In this document: one piece after another, positions 1-12,523 of the stretch
Numbering within the stretch: position 1 is the first letter of the stretch
Layout of the letters: every line of letters starts with the position of its first letter
Assembly (NCBI GenBank): GCA_024760905.1
Contig: CM045737.1
Span: 17,306,848-17,370,847, forward strand
DNA: 64,000 bases
Direction of reading: 5' to 3'
Source: Plotosus lineatus
Lineage: Eukaryota; Chordata; Actinopteri; Siluriformes; Plotosidae
The notes under the pieces: generated by a model
Told to the model about the DNA's origin: nothing
The model's input: only the letters and a program-made list of their open reading frames with translations
The model's database searches: none
Program-made: the position numbers and the translations under genes

Positions 1-46
1 GAATCATTGGCTGTGGGGACCCCTGGAAAAGGGAAAAATCCGAAAG
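1..46 (+). mobile_element. SINE/LINE 3' tail A fragment
   Basis: The window opens in the conserved 3' tail GCTGTGGGGACCCC..AAAGGG..CCGAAAG. This is the tail shared by the tRNA-SINEs at 54811-55153 and the RTE LINE at 21205-23652. The rest of the element lies outside. Confidence 0.7.
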
Positions 47-81
47 AAATAGATAGATGAAAGTCTCAAGTTAAAATCCTT

Positions 82-420
82 CGGCGGCATGGCAACACGT
101 CACTTCACAGCAAGAAAGGCCTTTGTCCGTGTTTCCTCGGGCTCAGGCATTCCCGTGTGGAGTTTGCATGCTTTCTTGCATGGGTTACTTCCGAGTCCTC
201 CAGTTTCCTCTCATGGTCCAAAAAAACTTGTACAGTAGGCTGATCAGTAGTCCCAAATCACCCCGAAGTGAGACTGCGAGTGTGAATAGTTGTATGTATG
301 ATTACCCTGCTATGGACTGGCGAGCTGTTCAGGGTGTCCTCTGCCCAGAGTAGGCTGACGTGGGCACCAGCTTCCCTGCAACCCGAATTAGGATTAAGCA
401 GTTTAGGAAATGAATGGAAT
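82..420 (+). mobile_element. tRNA-derived SINE, head B + tail B (Mermaid-like), degenerate
   Basis: It begins GGCGGCATGGC, followed by CTTCACAGCAAGAA and a body with GTGTGGAGTTTGCATG and CTCCAGTTTCCTCTCATGGTCCAAA, motifs of a SINE group widespread in fish. It ends in tail B (AGAGTAGGCTGACGTGGGC..CCTGCAACCC.AATTAGGATTAAGC). The B-box region is badly decayed, so the copy is old. Confidence 0.7.
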
Positions 421-1384
421 CAATGACTGAAGTTCATATTCTGTTGCAAGTTTTAATTTTTGCCATAAAAAACATTCTCAGTGAGTAGTTTGATGGGAAA
501 AGAATTCTCCTGAAATCATCGTCTCTGTCATGCAGATGGTGCAGAGAGGTCAGTTCCCTTACTGCTGAATTCCCCTTTATTAATATGATAATTTAGTATA
601 AAATTGCCGGTATGACTCAGAAAAGCCTTGCGACACTTTCAATCCCGGGGGATTTTTGTGTGATTCTTTTTCTTTCTTTCAAGCACAGGTGGAGTCCGTA
701 TATCATTTCCGTAGAACGTGCCTGCCTTGGTTCTTTGAGCTGAACTCCTTTCCCTGTTATTAGGACAGTAGTGACGTGTACTTTACTGGGGAGGCTGAGT
801 GAGTTTATTCAAGGACTTTGAAGTAGGTGGAAGTTAGGGATGTTTGCTTCCATAGAGGGATTCAGAGCCAAGCCACATTGAGCACTCCTACAAAAAGCAA
901 TTGTAAAGTTCACCCCTGTGTCATGGAGAACCTTAAAGCGGTCCCCTTTGTGAACTATAAACCTCCTAGAGCAGGTTTTTTTTTTTAATCTCTGTAATTT
1001 GTTTAGTAATGCTTAAAGTCTGTAGGCTAATTAGGATCAATTAGCAAAGGATAAGTGATGATTTGTATGTATTCTAGGGATTCAATATCTTACCCAAATC
1101 CTCGACAAGCACTGCTTCTCGAACAAGTCCTTTTAAATTGTCTGCTTTTTATTGTTCTGTGATTTAAATTAAGACCATACAGTCCTTTATTTGAATTCAT
1201 TTCAACCGGAGAAGATAGAAAAGAACACTTCAGAGATTGGACTTACGTTAAAGAAAAGCACAGAAGTGACAAGTAATGGAATCTTGATATAAACGGGGCT
1301 TCGACTGCAAGTGTGCTGTAATCTCTAAAGGCATATATGCATCTGTAAGAAATACAAAGATATGATGAATTTTAAATCAGTTTA
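421..1384. other. Intronic DNA with no recognised feature
   Basis: No open frame with protein-like content, no terminal repeats and no recognised TE family. Assumed brf1 intron because it precedes the exon at 2750. Confidence 0.5.
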
Positions 1385-1655
1385 AAATCCCAGAAGTACT
1401 CTTGAAAAAGTTCAATTTTAATCTTATCTGTCCAAAGGACCTTCTTCCATATGTTTGTGGAGTCTCCCATATGCCTTTTGGCAAACTGTAAATGTGCTTT
1501 CTAATTTTTTTTCCTCTTAAGCACTGGCTTTCTTTCTGGCTGCTCTTCTCCAAAGCCCAGCTCTGTGGAGTGTGGAGAGATATACCAGTCTCCACTTTTA
1601 CAGGTTCCTCCAGGTTTACTTTTGGTCTCTTTGTTGCCTCTCTGATTAATGCCAT
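1377..1655 (-). pseudogene. Tc1 transposase fragment
   Basis: An open minus-strand stretch of 92 codons whose first two thirds align by eye with Tc1 transposases (REATKRPKV.LEE; RKHIYSLPKGIWETPQ). It has no second or third catalytic acid and an early stop. Non-functional. Confidence 0.7.
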
Positions 1656-2165
1656 CCTTGCCCAGTTTATGAGTTTCGGCTGATGGCCCTCTCTAGGCAG
1701 TTTTTTTGTGGTACCGTTTTCTTTCCACTGTAGATTTAATGGTACTTCATGGGATTTTCAAAAGTTTGGATCTTTTTATATCCCAACATTTCCACCACTT
1801 TGTTCCTGACAATAGAAAACATGGTACTTTGCCCTGTATGAGGAGCTACTAGGTCTGCATGGTGTCACTTCCTTCATGATGCTTCTTAATTAGTGGTGTT
1901 GCAGACTCTGGGACTTTTTAGAAGAGGCGTATTTTATACTGAGGACATGTGACACTTTGCACACAGGTGGACCACTTCTGAAGGTGCTCAGTAGCACCAG
2001 ATCTTATACTGGGACTTTATAGCAAAGGGGATGTATACATTAAAAAAAATCACCAATTTGGACTGTTTTATGTAACTTCATTACATATGGAAGAAAAACT
2101 CAGTTTAGATTACAGGCTGTAAGGTAATTAAATGGGAAACTACCAAGGTCATGAATACTTTTGCA
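1385..2165 (-). mobile_element. Tc1-like transposon, C-terminal half lost
   Basis: Reading the minus strand gives a Tc1 transposase remnant: ALIREATKRPKV, then a degraded run ending ..TYGRRSFGQIRLKLNFF, corresponding to the helix-turn-helix end and the stretch before the first catalytic Asp. The 5' non-coding part toward 2165 (CTTTTGCAAG, CACACAGGTGGACC, CACCAATTTGGACT) is typical of a fish Tc1 lineage. Sequence for the DDE core should continue left of 1385 but is missing, so this is a truncated dead copy. A SINE abuts its right end. Confidence 0.75.
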
Positions 2166-2170
2166 AGCCT

Positions 2171-2501
2171 TTCATTTATTTTCTGAACCACTTAATCCTA
2201 ATTAGGGTCACGGGGAGGCTGGCACTCATCTCAGCCAACTCCAGGTGAGGCTGGGATACACCCTGAACAGTTCACCAGGCCATTGCAGGGCTGACACTCA
2301 CATAACCATTCATACTCACACCTAAGGTGATTTGAAGCAGCCAGTGAACCGACTGTGGACATTTTTGGACTGTGGAAGGAAACCCAGGCAAACACCGGTA
2401 GAACATGCAAAGACCACACAGAAACACTCATGCTGGGAATTGAATCCTGGACCTTCTTGCTGTGAGGTGGACGTGCTAAGCCTTATGCCGCCGTGCCGCC
2501 A
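2171..2501 (-). mobile_element. tRNA-derived SINE, head B + tail B, near full length
   Basis: On the minus strand the copy starts GGCGGCACGGCGGCATAAGG, has CACCTCACAGCAAGAAGGTCC and a B-box-like GGATTCAATTCCC, and ends in GTGACCCTAATTAGGATTAAG then TGGTTCAGAAAATAAATGAA. This is the reference copy here for head B joined to tail B. It sits about 250 bp upstream of a brf1 exon. Confidence 0.85.
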
Positions 2502-2727
2502 TTTTGCAAGCCACGCCGTAATAATTATTTTACCTCAGATTCTGGTGTGAAACTTGTCCATTCTGAATAAGACCTATCCCATAACAAAGTTTTTCGTAAA
2601 TGCTCCAACTAGATATTACCTGCCTTACACACTTCACTCACACGTTTGCTGATTATTAAGGATGACTGTGCCACTTTTCGTAAAACTCAATGTGATACTG
2701 TTTGCCTGTGTTTTACGGATATTTTAA

Positions 2728-2907
<180 letters not shown>

Positions 2908-3342
2908 TGACTCTAGAGTGGAGAAATCTTTTACTCTATATATTTTTAGCAAAATTCTACATTGGAACATATTAAGTATGGTTTCACTAAGATTTTTGGC
3001 CCTGTGATGGCCTGGCAAGCTGTGTACATTTCATATATTTGGGGATGATTTCTTGTGCTTTGATGCAATACGGTTACAATTGGTCAATCTCAGATGACAT
3101 AATCGGTCACAATCTCGTCTCCTGTTCAGATACAATCAGATATGTAGGATTGTCCCCATTGAGTCCATGACTGGACGTGATCATCATCCTGATTTGGGAC
3201 GATGCGGTACATGCAGATATGTTCGGATATGATGATCAGAAACCGATGTGCTCTGTTGCGATAGGGTACGATTGTGGTTGGGATGTCTTGGGTTCAAGAG
3301 TGATCATGATTTGAGCTACGACTGAACCCCGATGGGTGTATA

Positions 3343-3423
3343 CAGCCATGGAAAAAATTAAAGAAAACATTTTTGACTGAAAATACCTATGAAAAGTGGT
3401 CTCTTAATATTTTTCCATGGCTG
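3343..3423. mobile_element. 81-bp TA-flanked palindromic MITE (Tc1 type)
   Basis: CAGCCATGGAAAAAATTAA at the left is mirrored by TTAATATTTTTCCATGGCTG at the right. TATA stands on both sides. A near-complete hairpin of this size with TA duplication is a classic Tc1/mariner MITE. Confidence 0.85.
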
Positions 3424-4164
3424 TATAGTAGTATATGTGGGTATTCTGTATTTAAATGCCAGCCTCTTCCTCTAAACAAGGTTAGAAACTAAAATGTAAT
3501 AAACTATCTAAAAGAAGGATGACATCACTTTGATTTTTAACCTGATATGGTTAATGTCCCTGAATATAGGCCAAATAAAATTGCTTTGATTTCAGAAGCG
3601 CAGAGTTTTATCATCTGCCTTATTTTCAAATCTATTAAATTTGAGTTCCTCATAACATTTTTAGGGGTGTTGGGAGTTTATATTTTATTAGAATCAAAGA
3701 GGGGATCAACCCAACCCAATGGACTTTTAAATAAAAATGTTGGGGGTAAGGAAAGGGGATTTTGGATTTATTTACTCCCATGTTCAGTGGAGAGAAATGA
3801 GGAGGTGAAGGAGGGGATTGTCATAATTTTATGTCCTTTTTCATTTTTTGTTTTTGGAGTAAAGGAACAATTTCTTGGTTACTTTAGTCTTGTTTTCATT
3901 TTTATTTGATTGTACCGTGTCATATCTACTTGCATATACTCATATCAACTTGTGAGTCATTTGTTCCCGGTAGTGAGCAATGGAATGTGACAGATCGTAG
4001 CATAAGAAAGATTGGCTTTGTGTTCTTTGCGTGAGTATTTTAAAAGGCAGCATTATACATCCAACAGCAGAATTTGAAAGAAACTACTCAAAAAGGAACA
4101 GGTGGTAAAACATACTTCCATACTTACTGGACAGTATACTATACTGTATGTATATATATATATA
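3424..4164. other. Intronic DNA with no recognised feature
   Basis: Contains one open stretch of about 120 codons on the + strand (3547-3909) with strongly biased hydrophobic composition and no recognisable domain. I do not regard it as coding. Confidence 0.5.
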
Positions 4165-4950
4165 CAGTGATACCTCTGCTCACGAACATAATTGGTTCCC
4201 AGAAAGTGTGTGTAAGGCGAAAAGTTCGTCTTCCGAACATTTATTTCCCATAAGAAACCATTAAAATGAGAATAATCCGTTCCCAGGTCCCCATAAAACA
4301 TAATTTTCTACTAAATAAGCCTTAAAACTACACAAAAATATACCTTATTTTATGTATAATAAATGTGCTATTGTATTGTAATTAAAGAAATAAACTGTAC
4401 TGTATAATAAAGTGGTTTTATTTACCTTTGTGATGGTAGTTGATGGCTTGATGGCATGGAGTGGGAGGAGGAGGGAGGGAGGGACTTACTGTTTGGAAGG
4501 AGTGTTTGGAAACGCCTACTGTTTGGAAACACCCTTAGCCACACACGCACCCTTAATAGCTTCCTTGTTCTTAAGGATGGGAGCAATGGTAGACTTAGCG
4601 TACTGGTACTGGGACGCTGAGTCACACAAACGCACACCTCGTTCATGTTTTTCAATGATCTCCGCCTGTGGAGTCTTTTTCGGTCCCATAATAGCAAAAG
4701 TACACTCAATATGGTCCAAAATGTCTATCAAACACAAACCACGTCCGCACTCAAAGAGAGGGGGTAACGAACTGGGACGCCGTGAGCGTGCGTCAGCTTC
4801 TCGTGGCCGCCACCGTGGCGCTGTTCAACCGCGTGGTTTGATTCGTCCGCCGAAAACTAGTTTGTCAGCAGAGATTATATGCTCGCAAATTTAATGTTCT
4901 TGAGGCGAAAAGTTCGTGAGCTTAAGCGTTCGTCAGTGGAGGTTTTACTG
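4165..4950 (-). mobile_element. Tigger-like (pogo) element, internally deleted, 786 bp
   Basis: Terminal inverted repeats CAGTGATACCTCTGCTCACG at the left and CAGTAAAACCTCCACTGACG (minus strand) at the right are flanked by TA. The minus strand carries a start MGPKKTPQAEIIEKHERGV continuing to KNKEAIKGACVAKGVSKQ and a stop (4516-4689). This is the first psq/CENP-B-type helix-turn-helix of a Tigger transposase. The DDE domain is absent, so the copy is non-autonomous. Copies of the same deletion derivative lie at 32878-33666 and 42500-43288. Confidence 0.85.
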
Positions 4951-4957
4951 TATATAG

Positions 4958-5033
<76 letters not shown>

Positions 5034-5056
5034 ATTTGTGTGTGTGTATGTGTGTA

Positions 5057-5101
<45 letters not shown>
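4951..5101. repeat. (TA)n/(TG)n microsatellite
   Basis: About 150 bp of almost pure TA with an inner TG tract, directly abutting the end of the Tigger-like element. Apparent open frames here (runs of Ile-Tyr) are artefacts. Confidence 0.97.
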
Positions 5102-5105
<4 letters not shown>

Positions 5106-5387
5106 TGTTAGATGAAATGTTGATGAGAAACTCTAGAAAAGCCAGCAGTGCATGTGTTAAATGAGCTAGTTTATAGCTTTATTTAATCGCAGATCTGCCA
5201 TGCGATTTATTTCACAGAACTAGTTAGCTACTCAAGTGTGAAAAATGTAGTTGCGCTTTTTACTACATCTTCAGAATACACTGTTATGAGACGGAGTGGA
5301 AAAACTGTCACCCATTAATTTCTTGCTCACATTTAATTTCTTGCTCACTCACTTATTTGCCAAAAACAGCTTATTCCTATCAGGGTC

Positions 5388-5598
5388 CAAGGGATCCGCA
5401 GCTGACACTGGGCAAGTTGGAACAGCCAGTTCGCCCAATGTGAAGGTTTTTGGATGGTGGGAGGAAACTGGTGTACCTGGGGGAAACTTATACAAGCATA
5501 GGAAGAATGCCACACAGGCACGTCCAAGCCTGGGACTGGAATCCAGGTCCTTATTGTTGTGTGGCGAACGTGTTAATCAGAACACTACCATGCCGCCA
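5388..5598 (-). mobile_element. tRNA-derived SINE head B, tail missing
   Basis: The minus strand begins GGCGGCATGGTAGTG and has a B-box-like GGATTCCAGTCCC and the TGTGTGGCATTC body block. It stops before tail B. Confidence 0.7.
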
Positions 5599-6970
5599 GT
5601 CAGTCATTAATTTCAGCACTTAAATAAAGTTGAATGACAACCGGAACACTGTTCAGCACCAGATATGATGACACAGTCATTGTGAGGAAGGTCCATTTTT
5701 TGTTATGCATATCAGGAAGAAACTTAGCGATCAACAAAACCACTTGGAGAGTGCAAACCTCCACCAAGTAAAAAGGTAACCTTCTTAAACAATGTTTTCA
5801 CAATGTTTAAATGTTTGAGTACTTAAAAAAATCTCTATCTAGAATTTCATCTGGATCATTTCGAAAATCTTGTGGAGTGCTTCTTATATAAAGCCCCACC
5901 TCTTGTAGAAATTTTGTGAAAATTCACACATAAATTTTTGTGCAATGCTGATAACCATGACATTAACAAAAAATAAAAACTGAAGCTAAAACATGACCTC
6001 CTTAATGAAGGTAATGTAAACTTAAATTCCATCAAATGTTATGGGTTAACTATAAAGCTAAATCTGCAGATCATTAAAAGTGAATTTGTCGACTATAATG
6101 CTGAGCATTTCTTCATTCTATTTAAAACAGGTTATCATTGCTGTCAGGTTCATGAGGAAAGGATTAAATTCTTCCTTGTCTCTCTTCCTTATTAAAATTA
6201 TTTAAAAGTTTACTCCTGATAAAAAGATCAAAACATAGTCCATGAGTATAATGTATTACAAGTAATTAAAAAAACATTTATAACAAACGGTGAAGCAAGA
6301 CAACCCAATGCTGGATATGGGAATTAAGATGTGTTACTGTGTTGCATAACACGGTTTATCTAGAAGCTCTGTACATCCTGTTTTCCTGCACGGACCCATT
6401 GGCCCTAGATCTGAACGCCAGTAATTATGCTCTGTACTTGCTATCAGCAAGGTGTTCTCAGTGTAGGACAGGAAACAAACCATTTCCATGAATGTCTATT
6501 TCTTTTTTCTGTCATTTAATGTCTTATTTTCTAGTCTTTATCTACTTTTCTGACAAATGTGACCTGCTCCAACATAATATGGAATAATTAGGAAATTTGT
6601 CATATTGAGCACTTAATATATTTGGAAAGAAAATATCGATATTCTTCAGAATGAAGTATAAACATGATTATAGCATTAAAGTTGACATAGATTCATCACT
6701 TTGTACGTTGATCATCAGGAAATGCTACTTTGAGAAAATAGCAATCACAGATACAGAAGCAGTCTCTGAATATCTACATTTGAAACTCCCTAGCAACCAT
6801 GCACTAAATTAATTCATCTCTCAACCAATCATCGCGTACTTGTGTCTTCCTAGCAACAAATGAGTTCTATTTGCATGGAATCACAGTTGACAATAAACAT
6901 CTTGAATTGTATATTGTAGTAAGAAAATATATGATTCAAGATTTTTCTTGTCAACTGTTGCATGTTGCAC
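5599..6970. other. AT-rich intronic DNA with no recognised feature
   Basis: No TE termini, SINE boxes or coding signal recognised over about 1.4 kb. Confidence 0.5.
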
Positions 6971-8000
6971 GCTCTTAACCAACCACAAGTGTGACTCTGT
7001 TCACCAGGCAGTATAAATGGGTACCAGTAAAAATATACAGTGGTACCTCCCTTGACAAAATTAATCTGTTCCAGCGCCTTTTTCGTAACCGGCATTTTTC
7101 GTAAATTGAACTGCATTTTAAATGTAAAACGCGTGATTTGTTCCAAGGCTTCCAATACTACCCCTTAAACCTTTTAAAAATTATAAAAGTATACCTTTTA
7201 AGACCTCCTTCTGCTTCAATAATGTACCGATGGTAGACGGGTTTGACAATATTCCTTTGTGATATCACTCGAGCCTGTTTCTTCTTCTCACTCGCACCGG
7301 AAATCACACACGCGTGTGTGTGTGTGTGTATGTGTGTGTGTATGTGCGTGCGTGTGTTGACCATGTTTTCTTTGCCGAGTTATAATCTTACAAATGTTTA
7401 TGGAAGTTTAAAAGCCTGAGTCAAGAAATAAAGCATAAAACAACAATAACTCTGTCCTTTACACAAAAAGCATCATGGTAGATTCAGCTCCATAATAGCC
7501 AATGGGAGGTATCTGCGTCATCTCTCCTAGCCAATGGGATCCCTGTCCAAGATGGCATCAGGTGGACCTGTCCAAGATGGCGCTCAAGTGAAGGTGACAT
7601 GAACGACAGCTCAGTTGTTAGCCAATGGGAGGCCAGCGGGGCGGGATGTTTGAATGTAATTAATGGGAGAGCAGCTCGTGAATTGTTTGAATGTTTGAAT
7701 GGCGCATTTTAATGTTTGAATGGCGCGTTTGAATTTTTAAGATGGTGCTTTCGTAATGTGAACTTGTTTCATATACAGAGACAAAAAGTTTAGGGAAATG
7801 CGTTTCGTAACCTGCATTTTTCTTTTGGTGAGACTTTCGTAAAGTGAGGTACCACTGTACTGGGAAGGTAACCTGTGTTGGACTGGCATCCCATTCAGGA
7901 GGCGTTGAACTTCTAGTCACTTCACGCTATGGAAACTGGTGATAAACACCGGCCTGATGAGCCAATATGGCTCGGGTGTAAAACGCCCAAAGGACTTTAC
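6971..8000 (+). mobile_element. tRNA-SINE family C, split by an insertion
   Basis: The left part (6971-7037, CTTAACCAACCACAAGTGTG..ACCAGTAAAAATATA) and right part (7858-8000, CTGGGAAGGTAACCTGTG..GCCTGATGAGCC..ACTTTACC) join into the body seen in the intact family copy at 63104-63400. The tRNA-like head is missing. The split is at a TA dinucleotide that is now present on both sides of the inserted element. Confidence 0.85.
7038..7857. mobile_element. Tigger-type non-autonomous element inserted in a SINE
   Basis: Starts CAGTGGTACCTCCCTTGAC and ends GTAAAGTGAGGTACCACTG, an inverted-repeat pair, with TA on both sides. Internal motifs (AATGGGAGGCCAGCGGGGCG, TTTGAATGGCGCGTTT, TTTCGTAACCTGCATTTTTC) are shared with 8480-9002 and 51431-52338, so the three belong to related families. 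I see no transposase frame. Confidence 0.88.
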
Positions 8001-8242
8001 CATAAAAAGAAAGTACACGAAAGACAACAGAAGTAGAGTTTACTATTGGTTGATTTGTGGAATATTTATGGGATTCTACAAGTAGGTAGACTGTTCTAGT
8101 ACCAAATATGTATGAAATATGTGTTAAAAGTAAAAGAAAATAATTTATTAAACCATTTAAACATTTTATTACCATATTAAACCATTTTATTAACATATTT
8201 ATTAATTAAACCATTATTAAACATTTTTTATTCATGCACATA

Positions 8243-8296
8243 CACACACACACACACACACACGCACAACACTGTCTCTCTCTATCTCTCTCTGTC

Positions 8297-8339
<43 letters not shown>

Positions 8340-8350
8340 CTCTCACACAC
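8243..8350. repeat. (CA)n then (CT)n microsatellite
   Basis: About 30 bp CA followed by about 75 bp of CT/GT-CT repeats and a short CA run. Confidence 0.95.
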
Positions 8351-8479
8351 ACAAAACTCACTCTCTCTGGTGTGTTTTCCCGAATGCGGGCTCCGCCCAC
8401 ACGCAGCATGCAACCGACGGAGCATTTGTATTTAAATGTTTAAATGGACAGGATGTTGTATTTAAAGCAAAATTGCAGT

Positions 8480-9002
8480 ACCTGTTTGAAAGAGCAGAGG
8501 TCCTGATTCAATATTAACTTGCTTCCTTGCGAGATCGGCGGTCTTGTCCCATGGAGTACTCTGTTTTCATGCCTCCTTTTGCTTTAATATCGTTCCGAAA
8601 TAATCGCCTCTGTCACTGTATTTCCGCTTTTCTGTATTTTCCGGGTCCATGATGGATAACGAAATATAACACTGCAATGATAAATTTCAAAAAACCTCAC
8701 GAGCCAGCAATCCTGTTCAAATCTCCTTTACTCATGTGACAAACAGGAAGTATGGGTATAGTTCAGCTGTATCCTTGCCAATGGGAGGCCAGCGGGGCGG
8801 GATGTTGGGAGACAGCCAATGAGACAGCAACTCACGCATTGTTTGAATTTTTGAATGGCGTGTTTGGATTTTTGAATAGCGCGTTTGACACTTTTTGTGA
8901 AAAGAAGTTGTTTTCGTAAAAAGAGGACGGAAATTTAGCAAAATGTGTTTCATAACCTGCATTTTTCATATTCAGAGGCTTTCGTGAGTAGAGGGCCAAC
9001 TG
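8480..9002 (-). mobile_element. Tigger-like element fragment
   Basis: The right terminus reads CTTTCGTGAGTAGAGGGCCAACTG before TA; its complement matches the left end of 51431-52338. The minus strand shows a short block ATGGACCCGGAAAAT and GGCGATTATTTCGGAACGA corresponding to pieces of that element's N-terminal coding region, fused by internal deletion. I could not find the left terminus. Confidence 0.7.
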
Positions 9003-9144
9003 TATATTGTCAAACAATTTAAAAATACATTTATTTTTCAGACTTTCCAACCACTTTTGTGATTGCTCAGGGTATTTCCCCATGATCAATATTTGGTACG
9101 TGAACACGAGACCTACTTATAGTATCCCATGAAGATTCCCCAAA

Positions 9145-9430
9145 TCAATCTATGATTTGCATGTTTGATTTGGCGTAGATGCCCTTCCTGACACAACCCT
9201 TTAGCAAGGGGCAGAGACACGCTGACGGCTATGCAGCTACTCTTTACAAAAGTCAGCAATGATTCTTTTACATGAACCTCTCGCCATAGACAGTGAGAGA
9301 CATGGCCGGCCTTTGATAGCCCAGTTAGCTGCACTGGGGGGGGTGACAACCTTGTGGAGAGTAGGACTCGAACGTCTAACCTTAGGGTCAGTGATCCAGC
9401 ACTTTTTACAACTAGGCCATCACTGCCCAT
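9145..9430 (-). mobile_element. tRNA-SINE head A + tail A, tail shortened
   Basis: On the minus strand it starts GGGCAGTGATGGCCTAGTTG and has a B-box region with GACGTTCGAGTCC. The central body (CTCTCACTGTCTATGGCGAG; CATTGCTGACTTTTGTAAAG) and AAAGGGTTGTGTCAGGAAGG follow. The terminal GTGGCGACCCC block has decayed. Confidence 0.8.
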
Positions 9431-10437
9431 TTAACACAGATAAGTTGTGTTTGTGGATATTTAAACTTTGTCATCTTGAAGATTCCTCTGAAGGATGATG
9501 TATTACAAATGCACAAATTGTGCTGTAAAGATGACCAGTGCTGATGGTATTCTTTAATATCAGAGTTAAATGTAAATGAGCCACTGCAGTGACACCCCCA
9601 ATGTTGTCACCCCTCTTTGTTCAAACACCATCTGTGTGATTGGCTACTGACCCGCAAAAAGCCACTCTGTGTTATTTATTTGACCGGTAGATGCGATATA
9701 AAAGTGTGCATTCTTTATTTGGATGTGTGTATTTTCTTTTATTTTAACAACCAGAGGCTGATCATGAGTTTATTTATGTGTTGGCAGAAAGTTGTTGGCT
9801 GTTCTATGGCGTTGCTCACATATCTTTGTGTTTGCTCAGCATGTGGTAAAATGCAGGGAAGAGTTAATGAAGCTCACTGAGTTGTTATAACAACATCAGT
9901 TAAAATATATTAAATACAAATAAACCCAATTCATACTCTCAAGCTATTTTTTCCAGTTAATGATCTGTACTTTACAGTTGTAATGCAAATTATATTTATG
10001 ATAATAGGATGGTTGAATACAGACTAGTTACATTTTTTATTTTCAGACTTATATTGAGAAAGCACCTAAATGAGACTTTAATAAAGTAATGACATCCCGG
10101 GCAGTGTGAAATGAAAGTCATGGGTAATGCAAGTTAACAAGCTTGATTTGCACAATAATTAGTCGTTTGAGCGATTGGAATTGAATCAAATGTTTTTTGT
10201 TCTCTGGTGCAGATGTTCAGTCTGTTTTCAGTATTTATGTAGTCAAGGCTGAAATATACTTCTGGACTCTGTCTGTGATTTTCAGGAAACACAGAAGCAA
10301 TTGAGACATGAGAACAAAATCAGAGTTTAGGATTTTATAGTTCACAGCTGTGTATCTTTCCAAGAAATTTAAATATTAAGTAGATAAGAAGGAAATGTAA
10401 TAAGAAATCACTCATTTGCCGTAGCGGCTAATCTTAC
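9431..10437. other. Intronic DNA with no recognised feature
   Basis: AT-rich; no repeats or coding signal recognised. Confidence 0.5.
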
Positions 10438-10662
10438 TTGGTTCGCAGGGAGGCTGGTGCGGGATACATCACGAGAAGCTTTTATCATTACAAACAACCC
10501 TTCACTCTCACATGTCGGGGATATTTGGAGCAGACATTTAGCCTGATGTGCATGCCTTTGGACTATGGGAAGAAACCAGAATAACCAGAAGAAACCCACG
10601 GAGAAACCAATCAACCTCAGGACCTTCTCCATTGGATGCAGACGTGCTAACCATGCCGCACT
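10438..10662 (-). mobile_element. tRNA-SINE head B, internally shortened
   Basis: The minus strand shows GTGCGGCATGGTTAGCACGTC, AGAAGGTCC and GGTTTCTTCTGG blocks and ends in part of tail B (CACCAGCCTCCCTGCGAACC). Confidence 0.65.
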
Positions 10663-11795
<1,133 letters not shown>

Positions 11796-12523
11796 TAAGT
11801 TCCTCAGCATTATGTGTTCATGGATTGAGTGCAGAGGTGTCAAACTCATTTCACATCGTGGGCCACATACGGCCTAGGGAGATGTCAAGTGGGCTGGACC
11901 ATTAAAATTATACCATACTCTGCTATAAGTAACCAAAATATCATGTCTTTCCTTTGTTTTGGTGTAAAGAAGCACAAGAACATTAGGAAAATATTGAAAT
12001 TTTATGAACTATCCTTTTACAAAACATTTCATGAAATACCTCATATTTCCTTCAACAAATGGGCAATTTACTTTTATCATTCACATATATGCATTGCAAC
12101 TGATTGTACAAAGGCACACAACTTTAATTGGTACTGAAAAATACAGTAATGCAGTTTAAGATTAAATGAGACTTTTAAAGAAAGGTATTTTTAAACCACC
12201 TACACATACGTATATAAAATCTAAATTTAATCCCTGCGTACACCTTACAAACTAAGGAAAGTGATAGTAAATGTGTAATGAAGAAAGTGTTCACCTGTCC
12301 TGTAAATCTGTAAACTTCATACATGAAACATACATACACATACAATACATACTGAAAATTTATGGAGTTGTATGAACAGTAGAATTCCATCACACTCTTT
12401 TGTTGTGAAGCTGCTGACTAACATTAAAGTACACGTTTTTTTAAATCACCACAGTAAGGATTCATCTTCACAGAGCTGTACTTTTTCAATGCAAACAGTA
12501 TCTAAGGCAGCATTTTAAATGTG

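Noticed and set aside
123..353. Open frame of 76 codons on the + strand near the left edge
   Set aside because: It lies wholly inside a degenerate SINE (82-420) and has no protein-like conservation.
3090..3340. Stretch rich in GATNNGAT/ATGATCA-like words suggesting a regulatory cluster
   Set aside because: No consistent period or spacing and no recognised binding-site architecture; left unannotated.
3547..3909. Open frame of 120 codons on the + strand
   Set aside because: Hydrophobic, biased composition, no splice context in brf1 phase and no recognisable domain; chance in AT-rich DNA.
4412..4894. Open frame of 160 codons on the + strand
   Set aside because: It is the antisense shadow of the Tigger N-terminal ORF on the minus strand; the same shadow recurs antisense at 33051-33401 and 42673-43023.
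4879..5115. Ile-Tyr repeat protein
   Set aside because: Translation of a TA/TG microsatellite. The same holds for the Arg-Glu repeat frame at 8206-8409 and the Ile-Tyr frames at 27071-27802, 32689-32934 and 42316-42556.
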